This document shows positions 1 through 12,800 of a DNA stretch of 64,000 nucleotides, one piece after another. The notes below the pieces were generated by a model, which was not told the origin of the DNA, did no database searches, and was given only the letters and a program-made list of their open reading frames with translations. The first letter of the stretch is position 1; each line of letters opens with the position of its first letter. Source of the stretch: Phascolarctos cinereus (lineage: Eukaryota; Chordata; Mammalia; Diprotodontia; Phascolarctidae); NCBI RefSeq assembly GCF_002099425.1, contig NW_018343979.1:6212001-6276000 (forward strand), written 5' to 3'. The position numbers were made by a program, and so were the translations under genes.

Positions 1-464
1 TAAGTAATTGTCACAACATACCATATAATGATGTGTTTGCCATTAGTACGTTTCCTTTGCCTATTAAAGGTGCTGGTTCGACAAAGATAATGCTCTTGGC
101 TTGCTCACAATGGGGTGCTTTTGAATTGTTTTTTTTTTTCTAGTGGGGGTATTGATTCTCATTTGTCACAGTCTCCAGTAATCAGTGGTGTATATTTTCA
201 AGATAACTGGCTTGGGTTGGTACTCGTCTGTGGTCAGGGAACAGTGGCAGTAATTGATTGAGAAGAAATCTTCAACCTTGGACTAATTAGCACTGTGTTC
301 TAGCAAATTGAGCTAACTAACTAGGTGGATTACATTGTCTTCCTATTTAATTACTATAACACCTCAGTGGTATGTACACATTTACTTTCTGGGCTGGCTT
401 GTACTCAACCTAAATCTGCCTTCACACTAGGTTCTCAAACAAGAATCACTACCATAAAACTACA

Positions 465-690
465 TTTAGTCATTCATTAGGGATACAAAAAAAGGCAAAA
501 GACGGTCTCGGCTCTCAAGCTCACAGTCTGACGGGGGAGATAACATGAAAACAGCTATGTACAAACAGGCTATATATAGGATGAATTAGAAATAATCAAC
601 AGAGGGAAGGCACTATTGTATAAAAGGATCAGGAACACTCAGACTGTCAGGTTTTGAGGGGTGAAAATCCTGTTGTAGGGGAATAAACTT
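465..690 (-). repeat. L2 LINE 3' part, minus orientation
   Basis: Reads GGGATACAAAAAAAGGCAAA, then CTCACAGTCTGACGGGGGAG and AGAGGGAAGGCACTA. The same series recurs at 46450-46690 and 53335-53530. It is the reverse complement of the L2 3' region (size, treatment and sale-like text TCAAGGAGCTCACAGTCTAA in plus reading). Confidence 0.7.
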
Positions 691-1600
691 CCTCTGTTTA
701 TTACTGTAGCTCTTGAGTCCCTATGGATGTGCTTCTATTTACACAAACCCAGCAATTCATAATGACACTAGATTTTAAACATAACCATTTCCTTAATAAT
801 AATACCACAGATGTGTTTATAAGTCAAATGCAAGGATAATAAATATATCGCAATTCATACATTAACCTGGGTCACATCCTAACCACCAGTGCAATCCATT
901 TATATCTTTGGGAATGAGTCAAGGGAAGTACATGAATGAGGGGAAATCCATATGCTCAGGGTAACTCACAATTCTATAATTGTATGCTTCAGTATCATCT
1001 TTCTTAGGAATTGTTCATAAAAGTTTGTTGATGAACATAGCTTCTGAATTAAACTGATGCTTCCACTGCTAAACTGAGTTGTTCCATGATTGAGTTGTTA
1101 TCTCACTGAATATGACATTCAGCTAAATTAGTCACTCAACTGGATAACTTCTTTGATTCTCTGCTTCTGAGCTGTTTCTCTATTCAGCTGGACTTAACTC
1201 TTCAATGGCAGCCATAGTATCCATCACTTCCAAATTCAGACTTAGATAATGCCTTCAAATGAATGAATGTTATGCCCTTTTAGGACAGGGCAATAACCAT
1301 TATCTTAAAACTGGGAAAAACCTTTATGAAAGCTCTGCTCCTTTGCAGGATTCTTCATCACCACCACCTCTCAGCAATAACAGATGCCAGTACAAATCAG
1401 AGTCCTTTCTCTCCTCCTTCCCGCCTCTCCATTTCTTGTAAGATAGCAGAATATAGTCTTTCTTTCCTTCTTCCTTTCAGCATCTGGAGCGGTAGAGAAC
1501 ACTCCTGACTCCGTTGGACAACTGATCTACCCAGCAACAAATGATAGAATAGAGAATGTTAGGGTCTGTCTTTGCCTCATTTCTTAAATCTGTCATTTAT

Positions 1601-1603
<3 letters not shown>

Positions 1604-1640
<37 letters not shown>
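1604..1640. repeat. (TG)n microsatellite
   Basis: 37 bases of uninterrupted TG dinucleotide. Confidence 0.98.
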
Positions 1641-1642
<2 letters not shown>

Positions 1643-2129
1643 TTATGTCTGTCTTCTTTTTCCCCCCCACCAAGTACATCTCATAAACAATATACCTTTA
1701 GCTTATGTTTATAACTATCTTCTGTCTATGATCAGTTAAATTGCTTTTGTCCCATAATCGTAAATGGTTCTGGTGTCTTTATTTTCTGTATTTCTTTAGT
1801 TCTGTATTTCTGTATTTCAAAGTTTTGTATTATTTTAGTTAGTCATATACAAATCACTGAAGCATACTTCGCTCTCTGTTTGCTCTCATATTTTACAGCT
1901 TAGCCATTCAAATGAACAACTGCTTTCTCAGAACTCTGAGTCAGACTTAACTTCCATAACTATTTTTCTTAGGACTCTGAGCAGACCTATGCCATAAAAT
2001 AAATGAATTGTCAAGGCAGACCTAGCTCAGCAGTTGCTTTTCTCAGAAGCATACATGATGCCAGAAAAGTGAGCTGATTCCCTTAAACTAATAATATTGT
2101 TTTGGGGAGCCAAAGTGACATAGTGTTGA

Positions 2130-2290
2130 TAGGATCATAGATCAGAAAGGTGGAAAGGGACCTCAGAGTCCATTTAGTTAAAGCCCCTCATTTTACATAT
2201 GAGAATAGTATCATACAGGTGTTATTTGAAGTCAGAAAGATCTTTACTCAGGCTCAGTTTCTGACACCAAAATGCCAGCTATCTGGCTAT
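2130..2290 (+). repeat. MIR-type SINE remnant
   Basis: GGAAAGGGACCTCAGAGTCC followed by CCCCTCATTTTACATATGAG matches the marsupial MIR-type module seen again at 19800, 27205 and 48080. A second, weaker SINE-like stretch follows to 2290. Confidence 0.6.
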
Positions 2291-3109
2291 GAATAAGGTA
2301 TTTAATCTTTTACTCCAGTGCCCCTAAAAGTATAAAAGATAAATGGGCTGCTGATTTGCATTGGTAGTGGAATTTTCCATATCAGGCATATTTCATACCA
2401 ATCAAAACACAGTTCCTGACTTAAAAAAAAAAATCAGAACATCCCATGTATCTGGAGATGAAGCCTTGTTCTACCATCAGTGCAGCACATGCTTTGAATT
2501 GTTCTTCCAACCTGTAGGTTTTCCCTTTTCACTTTCACGTTCTTTTCCAGGGCTAAATCATGCCTTAGAATAACTGGTTTACATTTGTGAGAACCCTAAT
2601 TGTAATGGAATCAAACAATCCTCAAGCATTATATAGGGGAGACTTTAAAATGATTTTAATTTTAATAACATAATAGCTTTAAGCATCTAATTGTTGTTCT
2701 CTTAAAAGCAATCCCCTTGGGATGCTATATACAAGTGTTTTAGTGGCACTGCTGTTGCTCAGAGCATTTTTAGACTTACTTTTTTGGGATGACCTTCAGA
2801 GCCTTATAATCATTCTTCCAAAGATCCAGGTAAAAGCATCAAGCTCAGAGGATGGATTTTCTTTGTGAAAACAACTTAAATGTCATTTGGAACCCTATCT
2901 GGTGAATTAAGAGGCTGATAAAATATTTTTATAGGAGGAATGAATTTGATGATTTAAACTAACTTTGAAGAATGTAATTTTGAAGACTAGCCATCATCAA
3001 AATAAGTATGTAGCCTCCCAAGGTGTCCCATTTAAAAGGGATAACACCCTGTTGGATGTTTTAAATTGCATTCTCATGTATTTGTTAAAGCAGAGGGATC
3101 GTATACATA

Positions 3110-3230
3110 TAATTAGGAAGAGCTGGTTTTAAATCCTGCCTCTGACACATTCTTGGTATGATCATTAACACATATCACTTAACCATTCAACACCCCAGGT
3201 AACTCTTTAAAACAATAAATTAGCAATAAC
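3110..3230 (+). repeat. tRNA-type/MIR SINE remnant
   Basis: TTTTAAATCCTGCCTCTGAC followed by a TCACTTAACC-like segment matches the body of the local SINE family, strongly diverged. Confidence 0.45.
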
Positions 3231-3399
3231 TTCATTGTTGGAGAGAGTATCTGTGGTGGCAGTTACACAGGTTCATACTGCACCTTCCCCCACAAAACTA
3301 GTAAAAGGACAGTCATTATTTATAGTTAAATATTATATATGTTAGGTGGGCAAAGGATAAGTTAAAACTATAGGGAACTATAATTTTGTTGTGAGTTCT

Positions 3400-4130
3400 G
3401 TTGTCGTCATCGTTGTTTGTCCTTTGTACTCAAAGAGGACCAATGACATCACAATGTTGGGTCCAGGTGCAGATTTTCAGCTGTGGCTGATCTTTCCAAT
3501 AAGAGCTCAGAAGGCTATACCACAGATCTAGCACAGAGTCTATTTGAACATTTGCAATAGAGATGTCTCTAGTTTTCTTCATTTCATGTTTCCTTTGTAC
3601 TTTTGCGATGCTGCTTTGCTCATAGGGCACAGGGCCTTCTTTGATGCAGACATACCATGTTGTACGGTCCTGTACCAGCATCTTCCATGCCTCACAACTG
3701 ACACTAAAGCTCTTCAGGGAAATCTTGAGAGAATCTTTGCACTATGTCTTTTGACTGTAAGTTCTTGCCTTTTGCAAGTCTCTGTAAAATGGCCTGTCAG
3801 AGTTGTCATCTCTGCAGTAGAGCAGGAATGCTTGGTATTTCAGCTTGAGAGAGGACCTCAGTGTCTGGTACCTTATCTTTTCAGTTAATCTTCAGACTCT
3901 TCCTAAGACAATTCAAATGGAAGTGATTCACTTTTCTGGCAAGGTGCTGATAGACTGTCCAAGTTTCACAGGCATACAACAATGAAGTCAGTGTGTTGGC
4001 TCTGTAGAACTCCAGTTTGGTATGCAGCCCAATCCCTCTTCCGTACTTTCTCTCTTTGTAGGCAGTCTTCAAAAGTTTCTGAGGCCCCCTAATTATCTAA
4101 CCTGGTATTGAGTTTCTCTTCACTCAGCTA
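3400..4130 (-). mobile_element. RTE-type LINE, 3' end fragment
   Basis: Read on the minus strand, 4072-3881 encodes TLTSLLYACETWTVYQHLAR and KVNHFHLNCLRKSLK, the region after the reverse transcriptase in RTE LINEs. Further down, DRTTWYVCIKEGP and KVQRKHEMKK resemble the RTE C-terminal DR..W...KG module. It ends in CAATGACATCACA/GGACAAACAACG-like 3' sequence at 3400-3450. The protein frame is interrupted, so it is a dead copy. The family is inferred by eye. Confidence 0.75.
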
Positions 4131-5009
4131 GGCTAATCCTTGCGTAGTAGAAAAAAAATAGGCTTGATTTCTGAGGTCATGATCTAAGCCTTTTCAGCAT
4201 TGTGGCACCTTCTAGAGCATGTGCTTTTTTTCTGTTGTGGATTGCTTTGGCAGTCTGAAGCCTATGGACCTCTTCTCAAAATAATCTTTTAAAATATATA
4301 AAATAAAAACACATAGGATTACAAAGGAATGCAAAGGAATGTTGAAACACATTGATCAAAATGTTTAAAAAAAAAAAAGATCCCATACTCCTTGCTTTAG
4401 AGAACCCATGGTCACCTTCACATCACAGTAAGCATCAGAGTAGGATTTTGGTTAAGAAAAACAAACTCATACCACCAAAGCAGATAGGTGTAGCCTTTGG
4501 GATTTTACCTCAACCAGTGGATGCCACCTTTCACTATTAGTGCACTATAAGTGGCTTAATATTTTAGGTGAGTCTGTGATACAAGGTAATGTTTTTGGTC
4601 TTCAGTCAAATTGACAGAATGAGATCTCTTGGCTCTATTAACTATTATCCATGTATCCTCTTTAATAGTATAGTATACAAAAAATTTCTGTGCTGGAGAA
4701 GCCTATTAAATAAAGAAATTAACATTCAGTAGCCTCTAAGAAAATCTTATTGCTTAAAAAGGGAACTGCTTTCTCAAAGGATCATTAAAGTAGTACACAG
4801 GTCATACCATAGTATAATCAAGATAGCCTTTCTCTATCATATACCAGAGAGTTCTTTTCTTAAAATGATGCCATTATATCACCAATAGCTATCTTAGTGC
4901 TTTGAACCACTGGAGCCAGCCTGGGCTGGATACAGATATTCCTTGAACAAACCAACTTTGTGTTGACAAGACTGATGCAGACATCGAGGCTTTATCGTTT
5001 CTTTTCTTT

Positions 5010-5520
5010 TTTAAAAAATTTATTTTGATTTATCAACACACTTCCATGGGCTTTTGAATTTCAAATTTTTCTCCCACTTCCTCCCCACCACCCTCCCCAA
5101 GATGGAGCACAATCTGATATAGGCTATACATAAATGTTTCTATTAAACATATTTTCACATTAGTGATGTTGTAAGTAAGAATTAGAACCAATAGGAGGAA
5201 CCACCAGAAAGAGGAAACAAAACTCAACAGAGGAAAAAAAACAGCAAATAGTATGCTTCGATCTGCATTCAGACTCCATAGTTCGTTCTTTAGATGTGGA
5301 TAGCATTTTCCATCACATGGCCTTTGGAGATGTCTTAGATCCTTGTATTGCTGGGAAGGGTTAAATTTATCAATATTAGTCATCGCACAACGTGGCTGTT
5401 ATTGTGTACAACGTTCTCTTGGTTCTGCTTATTTCACCCAGCATCAGACCATACAAGTCTTTCCAGATTTTTCTGAAGTAAGCCTGTTCATCATTTCTTA
5501 TAGCACTATTGTTTCTTTTC
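5010..5520 (-). mobile_element. L1 LINE 3' end (ORF2 tail plus 3' UTR), 5'-truncated
   Basis: Reverse complement reads GCAGAACCAAGAGAACGTTG, TACACAATAACAGCCACG, then TGGAGTCTGAATGCAGATCG and an A-rich end near 5020. This is the marsupial L1 3' end, and the copy at 13745-14165 shares it in the same orientation. Truncation from the 5' side is usual for L1 insertion. Confidence 0.8.
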
Positions 5521-5887
5521 TAAATGAAATCGTACTGTACCCATAATTTTACATGTCCTGAGAAAGTATGGGAAACTGAAATCTAGGCCCTGTATCACAC
5601 TAGCATCATTTTTACTTATTCATGTGTTTGAGTAAGTATCCTAGTAAGCATCCATAAGCAATGGAAATTGGTAATGGCTGTATGAGGAATTATAGTCTCC
5701 ACTTAGAATAAAAAAGAGAAGCTGGATGTAAATCATTACTGGAAAGATTCAAGTTGGACTTTGGGAAGAACTTTGTCATTAGAAGTAAATGAGTAGTGTA
5801 GTCAGTTACCGTGAATTAATGATGACGGCAGCTAGAATTTAAGTAATGCTTATAGGTTTCCAGAGTGTGTTAGAGAAGGAATAGTAA

Positions 5888-6117
5888 CAAGCTTCTATAT
5901 AGGGCCTACTATGTTCTAGGCACTATGCCAAATATTTTTTCACAAATATTACCTCATTTGAGCCACACAACAACCCTGTGAGGTAGATGCTACTATCATC
6001 CCCACTTTACAGTTGAGGAAGCCAAGGCAAACTGAGGTTAAGGGATTTGCTACAGCTAGTAGCTTAGGTTTTCCTGACTCCAAGTCCAGCACTCTTTCTG
6101 TTGCACTGCCAGCTGCT
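5888..6117 (+). repeat. MIR SINE, near full length
   Basis: TATAGGGCCTACTATGTTCT, then ACAACCCTGTGAGGTAGATG, CCCCACTTTACAGTTGAGGA and a 3' GACTCCAAGTCCAGCACTC. All MIR segments appear in order. Confidence 0.85.
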
Positions 6118-6149
6118 CTACCTATAAGTATATAGGTATGTCATTTCAT

Positions 6150-6307
6150 TTGTTATTTCCTATTTAATGTATCTTCACAATAATCTTGTGAGGTAGGTGC
6201 TATTATTCCCATTTTACAGACAAGGAAAATGAGGCAGAGAGAGATGTTAAGTGATTTAGCTAGAGTTAAACAACTAAGTGTCTGAGGCAGTATGTGAACT
6301 CGGATCT
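6150..6307 (+). repeat. MIR SINE, 5'-truncated
   Basis: CTTGTGAGGTAGGTGCTATT, then CCCATTTTACAGACAAGGAA and GTGTCTGAGGCAG. A second MIR directly behind the first. Confidence 0.8.
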
Positions 6308-6747
6308 CCATATCTGGAGAACCTTAAGTAAGTGCAGGATCTTCAACTTAATATAAAGATGATTTTCCAAATAATTAGAGCTATACAAAAATGAAGTGGT
6401 CTGTCTTGGCCTTTAAGCAGAGGCTTGTGATAACTTGCATGGAATATTTTAGATCTGATTCATGTTTGGTGTATTTGATTGGATAACCTCTAAAGTCACT
6501 TCCAACTCGGTGATTCTGTAATTCTAATTATTCCTTCTGGTTTCTAATGAGGATACACTTATTTGTATAGTATATTTCAGGTGGGGCCAAACACAGAGTT
6601 AAAAAGCCCCGAACTATAATACCATGTGTCGTCCCTTGGAACTACATGATAATTTATTCTGTGTTTGTATTCATTAAGGTAGTTTTTAGAAGGTCTCATT
6701 CTCCTTTTTTTTTTTTTTTTTTGGTAATTTTCCTATCTTGTTTCTAG

Positions 6748-6896
6748 CTAGAAGACGAAATCACAACTTTACGACAAGTGTTAACAGCCAAAGAAAAGCA
6801 TCTGGTGGAAATAAAACAAAAGCTCGGCATGAATCTGATGAATGAGTTGAAACAAAATTTTAGCAAAGGCTGGCATGAAGTGCAGACTACGACTGC
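6748..6896 (+). CDS. TPD52L1: TPD52L1 exon encoding the coiled-coil (149 nt, phase 0 to 2)
   Basis: The acceptor is TTTCTAG after a long T-run (6704-6722) and the donor is GC|GTAAGT at 6897. It encodes 49 residues plus two bases of an Ala codon: [49 protein letters not shown]. Hydrophobic residues (L, I, L, V, L, L, I, L) are spaced as heptads through KQKLG, which is the family's coiled-coil dimerisation segment. The exon begins exactly after the family's VQ dipeptide, so the residues before LEDEI come from an exon outside the window. I found no SEEEKEEL-type coding sequence at 1-6747. Confidence 0.96.
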
Positions 6897-9800
6897 GTAA
6901 GTACAGAATTCACACCACTTCCAACCCATTCATTCTTCCTATTTCCTTTACTGTATGTTTTTTTTTTTCAGCTTTTGTTAGTATTTTTCAGCGGCATAAA
7001 AAAGGGTTACTTTCCTGGGAGAAAATGGAGAGTATCAGTTTGTCAGCTATGTCGTACATCAGGCAGATTCTGAAAGACTTGGGGCAGTACTGCAACTTCA
7101 GATCAGGCATCTTCCAAGTGGAGGTTGAGGCATGATCACAAGGTGTGCACAAGATGGCATCACATCTCTCCTTCCTTGCAAAAGCCTGTCTTGTCTGAAA
7201 GGCAACTACACTACTCTCTTCACCCATTCTTGTTCAGCACTCCCCACACAGTGCCCAGGACCCAACTGCTGGCCTCCTACAGCTGCTCATGGCTTTCATA
7301 GCCCAACTGTTGTAACCCAGGCACATGCAGCAGCTGTGAAGGCAAAAATTCTCTACCCAGTGTTCTCACACCCCATTTGTCAGATTACTTCTTGGCTTGC
7401 AGCAGGTATCCCTCAATGAGTGAGCTTTGCACTCTGCAGTAGGATTTGGCAAAATTCTCCCCACCTTTTCTGTGGAATAGAGTGAGTCATACAAGGTGTG
7501 CAGGTAGGGTGGGTTGTGAACAGCATTGCAGATCTCCTTATATTAGCTTTCCCCAAAAATACACCCCTCTTCCAGTCTTCCCTGTTGCTCTTCAGAGTAC
7601 CACCATCCTTTAAGTTACTCAGATTTGCATTCTTGGTGTCATCTTTAATTCCTCATTCTTTCTTACTCCAAATTGTGAACCAGCTGCCTCTGTAGCTATA
7701 AATCCATCCTTTCCACTCATAGTCGGCACCCTAGTTTAGGTCCTTATTATATACATCTCACCTGGACTATTGAAATAGCTTTATTCTTCCTGCTTCAAAT
7801 CTCTCCACTCTTCAATCCATCATCCACACAGCAACCAGTCTTATTTTACAGATCTGATGTCACTGCCCTGCTTAATAAACCAGTGGCTCCCAGTTGACTC
7901 TAGGATCAATTGTTATCTCATCTTAATCATCTTTTTTATTCTCTAAGTTTGTAATGTAGATAATTAATATATTCACACATGTATACAATTTATAAATAAG
8001 TAGATATATATGTATGGAGGGTGTATATTAATTTTTATTTTTTTGCTGATAAGAAATGCATGATCAGAAATGTTTGGAGACCACTGCTCTGTATGCTCAA
8101 AATTCTACTCCTCTTTCCTTCCCCCACATCCTCTGCCTTTTGAGGAAGATTTGAGGTTTTTGGCTTTTTTTTTTTTAAGCTTGGTTACTGGTGGTGGTAT
8201 TAGATATTTTTTCTCAATTAGTTTTTTTTTTCCTCATTAAAATTTTAGAAGGAACCTTGTTCCTTTGCCCAGAATGTTTTTTTGTGCATACTAAATTACT
8301 GCTTGGCTTGGTCATTCTCAGTCAGCATCTGGAGGGTGAGCAGATGCGTACACTGTTTAAAATTCCTTAGCAAATTCAATAAAGTCATGTAGGCAACTTA
8401 AAAAACACTTAGCTTTTTCCAACTTGCTTCAGCACGCCATGAAGGTGAATATTTAGAACAGCATATAGGGCAATCTTAGTAACTCCTTCCTACTTTACTA
8501 CTACTTCTGCAAGTCACTTAACCTGACTGCACAGTCAACGCATCATAATTTTAACAGCATTGTCTGTTTTTAATCTTGGGTCACTGCTGTAGCTACTGAT
8601 GAGGGGACTTAAAGTCCATCAGTAGTCTTCAGTTCAGCATAGTCTGTGACCTACAGAGAGTCGATCAATTACTCCAAGTTGCCAGTATTTATAATGTCCC
8701 CTTTCCTTGAAGTATTCTCGTACTTGATGTTCATCTTGGAAGCATCTGTTCTTAGATTCCATCACATATTCTGAAAACCCAGGAAGCCAAAAGTGCATTG
8801 GGCTTGGAGCCCTGAGGTCTAGTCCTCACAGTGCTATTTAACATGTGGCCCTTAGACACAGTGCCATCTGAAAGTGTGAGCATCTGGAGGACTTTGCACT
8901 AAGAACACCTGTTTTGTGCCTTGCTTGATGTCCATGATCAGAGGCTCATTGAACCAGGTTATCTCTGTAGTTGCATCTATCATAAAATCTGATATCAACT
9001 TGATAAGTGTGAGAGACTCCTTGTTGGAAGAGAGCCTTTAAGGTTGGATTTTATTGAGCCAAGGCAAATGCTTCTTATAATCAAAAGACACAGCAAGATT
9101 TGGGGTTCTATACACCTTTCATTTAGTTGTTTGACTGCCAAGACATGATCTGCTATAACTTGTTAAAACCTAGCTTGTTTCCGTACATTTCTTGAGAGAT
9201 ACCTCAATTCATGCATAGCCCATTCTCATAGTAATTATACAGAAATGAAAAAGTAGTTATGTTCTTATATGTGTTGATGTCATCTTTATCACTCTTTTAC
9301 ATTAATATCCATAGGAATACCATTAATACAAAACCAATACGTTTATATTAATAACCAATACCAAAAAATACCATTATTTCTTTCCATTCTTTTCCTTATT
9401 CGCATATCTTGAACATTGGTACTTCAGTTCTAGTCCCCTGAAATGACGACTGATCTCTGATCATTAATTGAAATATTTATAATTGAAATCCATCCTAAAA
9501 TTGGGCTTCAATGTGTGACTCAGGCATTTCTATTATAATAGCCCCAGCTATATCTTGATAGAACCAAGATTTTCACATGATGAAATTAGTTTGTTGAATA
9601 GGCTTTTTGTTGGCCATAATCATTCAGTCCAACCAGAAGCAAAACTTCTATTATGCACAAATAGAATAGCCAGTTGTTAAGTATACTATTTTAGGGGTGC
9701 TAAAAGGTCTGAAAATATAGCTCTATAATTGGCCTATTACTTAATGCCCAAGATTCTAACTATTAAAATCACTACTGTCAGTCCCCTTCCAAAATGCAGT

Positions 9801-12800
9801 GGGAAAATTAGGGTCCTATAATGCCATAGCCAGTGTTAATTTATCAGATATACTAGCAAAGAGCTAGTTATGTTAGGCGTTTGAGGATGCTGTGCTTCCT
9901 GGAGAGAAGGAGGCCTAACTGAGAGAATGTGGCAGGGAGTCCTAGAAGCATTGACTTTCCTCTCACTTAGGGACTCTGTACTCTGGGAAAGAAGTGATAA
10001 AATAAGAGGTAGATTAGTTTCTTTCTAGAAACTAAACAGTTTAACTTAGGGCAAGACCATGGTCCTAATTATAGCTTTGGGGAGGGGACAGGAGTACTTT
10101 TCAGAGTAGGTGGAATGGCTAAGCCTATCAGTTCTTGGACAGAGAATAAGTAGGTAAGCAGACAATCCAAGATTTTTCTCCCGCTAAGAGTTTGAGTTGC
10201 TTGTGCCCTCCTCATTTTAAAGAGAAAGTCAGGCTCATATTCATTATATTATTAACTTAATGAATATATTTGTTTTCATTAAAGAAGCACACTTATAGAG
10301 GTAGGGAAAAAAATTCCTTCACTTAGGGGAAAAAAAAGCCACAAACCTACATGTTATAACCAAAATGCTAATAATTTTGTTTCTCAAAATTGCTTATTTT
10401 TAGCTATCTGTTCCATAGTTGTTACCAGTGGTCCATTTTACATCTTAGTGACAGTATTGATGGGAAGGTCTATCAAGATAATAGAATCCTGTTAGACTTA
10501 CTGCTTTCCTTTTATGCTTTTCTGAGGCTAACTCTTGGCATTAATGGGGCAGGATATCCAGTGTAAAACCCTTTCCTGTGGCAGGGTAGCTTGTGGAGTG
10601 GGCAAGTGAAGTGAGTGAATAGAGGGGACCCAGAAAAGTACTTTTGCCTGGCTTACAGGTGATGTAGTTATTTCATTAGTTAGACTATTCTGCCTTTGCT
10701 AAGTTAGAGAGGGACCCTCACTTTGCCTAATACTTGAGGACCATAATGGTTTCTAATACATCTGCCACAAAAGAGAGAGTGACTCATCTTCCAAGAATAT
10801 TTAATGAGTACAAGCTGTACAGAAGTCAGGACAGCCCACATTAAATATTCACAACATGTTCTGTTTCAACTTTGACATACGTATACAACCTGTATCCTTG
10901 TTGGTTGAGCTTCCCAACCACATATCATGATTGGTAATGTAGTATATTATGGTAGTGTTGGTCTTGGAACTGCCTGTGAAGATGAAAGGCTTAATACACA
11001 GGCACACATAGTTCTTATCTTTGTTTTTAATTCTTATTACCTTTTTAATCAAATAGGGAAGGTTTTTATTTGGGAGGGTGAGGGGAGCAGGGCACAGACT
11101 CATGATTATGCTTGTCTAGGGAATGCCAGATGAGGAAGCAATCTTGTCTCATGTAGCCCTGCACCTTCTCTACAGCTGTGAGTCTTGGAGCTATGTACAC
11201 TCATTGTGTGTCTGAGCCAAGCCTTGAACCCAAGGGCTGCCCTTGTGGACAGCTTGCTCTCCATCTTGCCATTGCCTTTCAAGGTTTTCTTCTAATCTTA
11301 GAATCAATTTGGTAAATTGAGATTAAGATATCAAGTTTGACAGACTGTAAAACATGGTTCTGTTTGGCTTTGTGTTCCACTTTTATGATTTCATTGTTGT
11401 GGGGAACACTCATTTTGGAAATTCCCTCTACCAATGCAGACCCGCATTATGTCTGCAAATGAAAGATTTTGAGGGTTGTCTGGTACACTGAAAGAGATTA
11501 TGTGACCTATCTATGATCACGCAGCGTCTATGAGCCAGAGGCAAAACTTCAGTCCCAACTTGTCCTAACTTCCAAGGGGATGCCCTGTCCACTGTGCCAT
11601 TTGGGGTTAGGGAAGTAAGGGAAAGAAAGGGAATAAACATTTTTGTAGCACCTACTATGTGCCAGAAACTGTCTGCTTAAGTGCTTTATAAATATTATCT
11701 CATTTGAGCCTTACAACAACTCTGTAAGTTGGGTGCTGTTACTTTCCCTATTTTACAGTTGAGGAAACTAAGGCAAACTGAGGTTAAGTGACTTGTCCAG
11801 GGTCACAAAACTGGTAAGTGTCTGAAACCAGATTTGAATGCAAGTGTTCCTGACTCCAGGTCCAGTACGCTATCCACTGTACCACCTAGCTACCTCTAAA
11901 TAATAAAATTCATTTTGAAAATTATTTGGTATATTTAGTAACACTGAGTATGCTGTAATCATGAACATTATGTGGCATTAAAAAAAAAAAAATTCCCCAT
12001 GGGACAGCTAGGTGGTGCAGTACAATAGAGCTCCAGCCTTGGAGTCAGGAAGACCAGAGTTCAAATCTGGCATCAGACACTTGACACTTAACTAGCTATA
12101 TGACCCTGGGCAAGTCACTTAACCCCAATTGCCTCAACAAAAAGCAAAAAAAAACAACAACAGCAAAAATAACTCCCCAAATAGGAAATGCCCTTACCCA
12201 TACAATTTTTATATTTTAATAAATACCAGAGGATTTGTTTCAGACCACTATAATCTACTAAATCTCCCTTAAAAATTTAAGTTAACATTTTATACTTCAG
12301 AATAATAACAATGAGTTTAAGTTATTTCAAATCAAGAACATTACTAAGAAAGAATTAATAAGAAAATAGATGTGGTATAAGTAGTAATTTATAAAATATG
12401 ATATAATATGAATTGATAAAATTTTCTGAAATGAGCAATAAATCCATGAAAAATAATTTTGAGGAAATAGATTGCTATGCATTGCTGAACATCTCCAAGC
12501 TAATTATGACAGCAAAAAATCTCAACAATCTAATGAGTTATTTACAAATCTATTTTCACTTTAGACACCTAACAGAGTTGAAAGGTGAATTTCTGTTAAA
12601 TGAATAGCTTTTCCATTGGTTTCCTTTGGTTAAAAACAACAACAACAACAATGAATTTCTACCTCTATATCTCAACTAAATTACAATATAAAATTCTGTA
12701 AAGTAGTGACCAGTTTTATGGAATGTTGGAAATTGCCTTATTCCAGGAGAGAGAGTTTTGCTGTGGTATTATCTGGTCTCGGGTACTCCTATCCAGTATT

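Larger units (their letters stand above)
1..6747 (+). other. TPD52L1: 5' intron segment of TPD52L1
   Basis: Intronic sequence upstream of the first visible exon. Recognised content: an L2 piece (465-690), a TG tract (1604-1640), MIR-type pieces (2130-2290, 3110-3230), an RTE fragment (3400-4130), an L1 3' end (5010-5520) and MIRs (5888-6307). I see nothing recognisable at 1-464, 691-1600, 1641-2120, 2300-3100, 4130-5000, 5550-5885 and 6310-6700. No promoter, CpG-rich segment or first exon is visible. Confidence 0.8.

Noticed and set aside
3544-3888. 114-codon plus-strand open frame
   Set aside because: Antisense of the RTE fragment, whose minus strand carries the recognisable protein.
1-6747. 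Upstream TPD52L1 exon or promoter
   Set aside because: No SEEEKEELKAELVQ-type coding sequence with a donor, and no CpG-rich segment, was found.
7132-7419. 95-codon plus and overlapping 79-codon minus open frames just after exon 6748-6896
   Set aside because: No recognisable motif, no good splice sites joining them to the gene; could be an unnamed repeat.
8066-8090. TGTTTGGAGACCACTG, like a hAT right end
   Set aside because: No matching left end found upstream.
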